Source of the DNA: Steroidobacteraceae bacterium
GTDB lineage: Bacteria > Pseudomonadota > Gammaproteobacteria > Steroidobacterales > Steroidobacteraceae
Reading direction: 5' to 3'
DNA: 47,099 nt
Assembly (NCBI GenBank): GCA_019683695.1
Contig: JADGHX010000011.1
Span: forward strand, 1-47,099
A program made the translations under genes and the position numbers. The notes below the pieces were generated by a model. The model was not told the DNA's origin. It ran no database searches and was given only the letters and a program-made list of their open reading frames with translations. Shown piece by piece: positions 45,341 through 47,099 of this stretch (positions within the stretch are counted from its first letter, which is position 1; every line of letters starts with the position of its first letter).

Positions 45341-46290
45341 CGCCGGCCGGCCGGAAGCGGTATCTGGAGCTTCTGGCGCACTACGTGCTTGCGGATGTCA
45401 CGCTCGAAGAGTGGCAGCTGTGGGACAACTGCCGCGACCCGCGAGACCGCGTTTTCCTGGAAGAGCTCGCACAACGCCACCCCGGGCGCGTGAAGCTCGT
45501 GCGTCTGCCGGGGGCGGATGGCGGCCTGCGCTCGATCAATCGCTTTTACCCGACGCTCAACGATCCGAATGCGTTCTACATCAAGCTCGACGACGACATC
45601 GTCTGGCTGCCCCGCCATTTCGGCGCTCGGCTGTATCAGCAAGCGGCGGCCGAGCGCACGCAATATATCTGGTGGTCCCCTCTCATCATCAACAACGCGC
45701 TCTGCTCGTGGCTGCTGAAGTACTACAGCCAGGTGAGCATCGATGCGGACCTCACCGCGCAGGCGGGATGCGTGCACGCCTGGCGCAGCCCGGCGTTTGC
45801 GGTTCATCTGCATCGCGCCTTCATGGAGGCGGTGCGCTCGCGCGCCCTCGACGCGTTCGAGGTGCCGGACTTCGCCGTGAGTCTCGCGCGTTTCTCCATC
45901 AACTGTATCGGCTTCTTCGGCAGCGACGTCCTTCGCCTCGGCGCCGCGTTCTGTCCAACCGAGGTGGACGACGAGGAGTGGATCTCCGCCGTGCTGCCCT
46001 CGCGCGTCGGCCGACCGGGCCGCATCGCAGGTCACCTGCCCGTGAGCCATTTTTCCTTCTACACGCAGGAGCACCACCTCATCGCCTCCGGCGTGCTCGA
46101 TGAGTACTACCGGCTGGCGGGCCTGCAGCCGGGCAGGTTCGAGATCCCGCCGCTTCCCTTCAAGCATCGCCTGAAGCGGCATCTGATCGCGCGCTGGCTG
46201 GAGGCCCGCGATGCGTACGTCATCGCGCTGCCAAACGGCGATCGGCCCGAGTCGGGAGCTCTTCAATGTCTCACTCCATCGCAGCAGTAG
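45319..46290 (+). CDS. Putative glycosyltransferase (GT-A-like), polysaccharide operon
   Basis: A 323-residue protein starting MHRIVAVTPAGRKRYLELLA inside the end of the methyltransferase gene. FYIKLDDDIVWL (about 91-102) looks like a DxD metal/nucleotide-sugar site of a GT-A fold, with RSINRFYPTLNDPNA before it and PTEVDDEEWISAVLP later. The basic C-terminal stretch FKHRLKRHLIARWLEARDAY resembles a membrane-surface helix. No exact family is recognised, so the call rests on the DDD motif and on its place between a methyltransferase and a GT2 gene. It overlaps the next gene by 25 bp. Confidence 0.75.
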   Translation: MHRIVAVTPAGRKRYLELLAHYVLADVTLEEWQLWDNCRDPRDRVFLEELAQRHPGRVKLVRLPGADGGLRSINRFYPTLNDPNAFYIKLDDDIVWLPRHFGARLYQQAAAERTQYIWWSPLIINNALCSWLLKYYSQVSIDADLTAQAGCVHAWRSPAFAVHLHRAFMEAVRSRALDAFEVPDFAVSLARFSINCIGFFGSDVLRLGAAFCPTEVDDEEWISAVLPSRVGRPGRIAGHLPVSHFSFYTQEHHLIASGVLDEYYRLAGLQPGRFEIPPLPFKHRLKRHLIARWLEARDAYVIALPNGDRPESGALQCLTPSQQ

Positions 46291-47099
46291 TCGTAACGTA
46301 CAACCGCAAGCGCATGCTGCTCGAATGCCTGCGGGCGCTTCTGGCGCAGACGCGTCCGGTCCAATGCATTTACGTGATCGACAACGCGAGCAGCGATGGC
46401 ACGCAGGAGGCGCTGGCCGCAAACGGGTTGCTCGCGCACGAGCGCATCTCCTACACGCGCCTCGATCGCAATACGGGCGGCGCGGGTGGATTCAGCCACG
46501 GCATGCGCAAGGCCATGGCCGACGGCCACGACTGGTTCTGGGTGATGGATGACGATGCGGAACCGGCGGTGGATGCGCTCGAGCGACTCCTCGCCGCGCT
46601 GCGGCCGGAGGACGTGCAACCCCCACCGCTCTGCAGCCTCAAATGGGACGGGCACGGCCGGTTGCTTCTCGCGTATCTCGGATTCATCGACTGGAGCTAT
46701 CGTCCGCTCGAATGCGTCCGCCCCATCCCCGACAGCGCGCTGTCCGATGGCCCGACGGTGGACATCGAAGCCGCCACGTTCGTCGGGCTCATGGTGCCGC
46801 GCTGGCTCGTGGAGCGCATCGGCTATCCGAAGCAGGAATTCTTCATTCACGCGGACGACATCGAGTATTGCCTTCGCATGCGCGGCATCACGAAGATCCG
46901 CCTCGTTCGCGACAGCAGGATGCTGCACAAGGAAGAGATTCGGGCCGCGTACAACGAGGTGGCGCTGCTCGGCCGCTCATCACTGCGCATCCGGTTCGAG
47001 CGGTACTGGATCTCCTACTACGCAACGCGCAACTACATCTGGCTCGCGCGCCGCTATGCGGAGGGGCGCGCCATGATCTTCGGGCGGGTGGGACTGACG
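46266..47099 (+). CDS. Family 2 glycosyltransferase, partial (runs off the window)
   Basis: 278 codons visible, with no stop before the edge. It begins MSHSIAAVVVTYNRKRMLLE, the GT2 opening, with YVIDNASSDGTQEALAANG, LDRNTGGAGGFSHGM and WFWVMDDDAEP (DxD metal site), and later FFIHADDIEYCLRMRG with the acceptor-activating acidic pair. This arrangement is that of the rhamnosyl/galactofuranosyltransferase group of GT2 (GlfT-like opening). The ATG lies within the end of the preceding gene. The missing C-terminus probably continues for a short distance beyond the edge. Confidence 0.92.
   Translation, partial: MSHSIAAVVVTYNRKRMLLECLRALLAQTRPVQCIYVIDNASSDGTQEALAANGLLAHERISYTRLDRNTGGAGGFSHGMRKAMADGHDWFWVMDDDAEPAVDALERLLAALRPEDVQPPPLCSLKWDGHGRLLLAYLGFIDWSYRPLECVRPIPDSALSDGPTVDIEAATFVGLMVPRWLVERIGYPKQEFFIHADDIEYCLRMRGITKIRLVRDSRMLHKEEIRAAYNEVALLGRSSLRIRFERYWISYYATRNYIWLARRYAEGRAMIFGRVGLT

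Overview
This window is a GC-rich (roughly two-thirds G+C), gene-dense piece of chromosome from a proteobacterium. It is most likely a gammaproteobacterium near Xanthomonadales, Nevskiales or Steroidobacterales. The clues are a fused aspartokinase/diaminopimelate decarboxylase, PBP1B with its UB2H-type N-terminus, a cstA-ybdD pair, an E. coli-type LexA box, an AroG-type DAHP synthase and a Xanthomonas-like single-domain RAYT protein. The placement is inference. The form IC (red-type) RuBisCO operon shows that the organism has the genes for Calvin-cycle CO2 fixation.

Layout. 1-4690 (all minus strand): 5' part of mrcB, the lysC-lysA fusion, a small acidic protein and a SAM hydrolase. 4691-5290: non-coding, with a 121-bp tandem repeat. 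5291-10153 (plus): a large membrane protein with a spermidine-synthase-like domain, then a sensorless histidine kinase and a FixJ-type regulator. 10158-13113: FMN reductase and L,D-transpeptidase (minus), 3-methyladenine glycosylase (plus), and an ACT-domain protein (minus) with a structured leader. 13416-15246: a REP-type tyrosine transposase homologue that has lost its catalytic residues, followed by about 870 bp holding two inverted-repeat elements. 15228-16294: a LexA-boxed zinc-ribbon gene convergent with an SRAP (YedK/HMCES) gene. 16400-19873: cstA, ybdD and a membrane protein.

20128-28827 is the Calvin-cycle locus. cbbR and a ComB-like phosphatase gene lie on the minus strand, divergent from cbbL-cbbS-cbbX-cbbF-cbbP-cbbT, with a palindromic LysR-type operator between them. 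Together these genes encode RuBisCO, its activase, phosphoribulokinase, and the FBPase and transketolase needed for ribulose bisphosphate regeneration. Aldolase, GAPDH, PGK and a phosphoglycolate phosphatase are not in the window.

29134-35991 holds metabolic and unknown genes. The standout is a DAHP synthase gene preceded by a complete attenuator: a promoter, a 27-codon leader peptide with the run YRYFYFFW, alternative hairpins and an intrinsic terminator. This looks like aromatic-amino-acid control of the first shikimate-pathway step. 36070-47099 is a polysaccharide region: an SDR epimerase, a flippase-like membrane protein, an FRG-domain protein, a Crp/Fnr-family regulator and three FNR-type sites. 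These are followed by a tightly packed operon of two GT4 glycosyltransferases, Wzz, Wzx, a methyltransferase and two further glycosyltransferases, the last cut by the window edge.

No tRNA, rRNA, CRISPR array or intact insertion sequence was seen. Because G+C is high, most long antisense ORFs are shadows of real genes.
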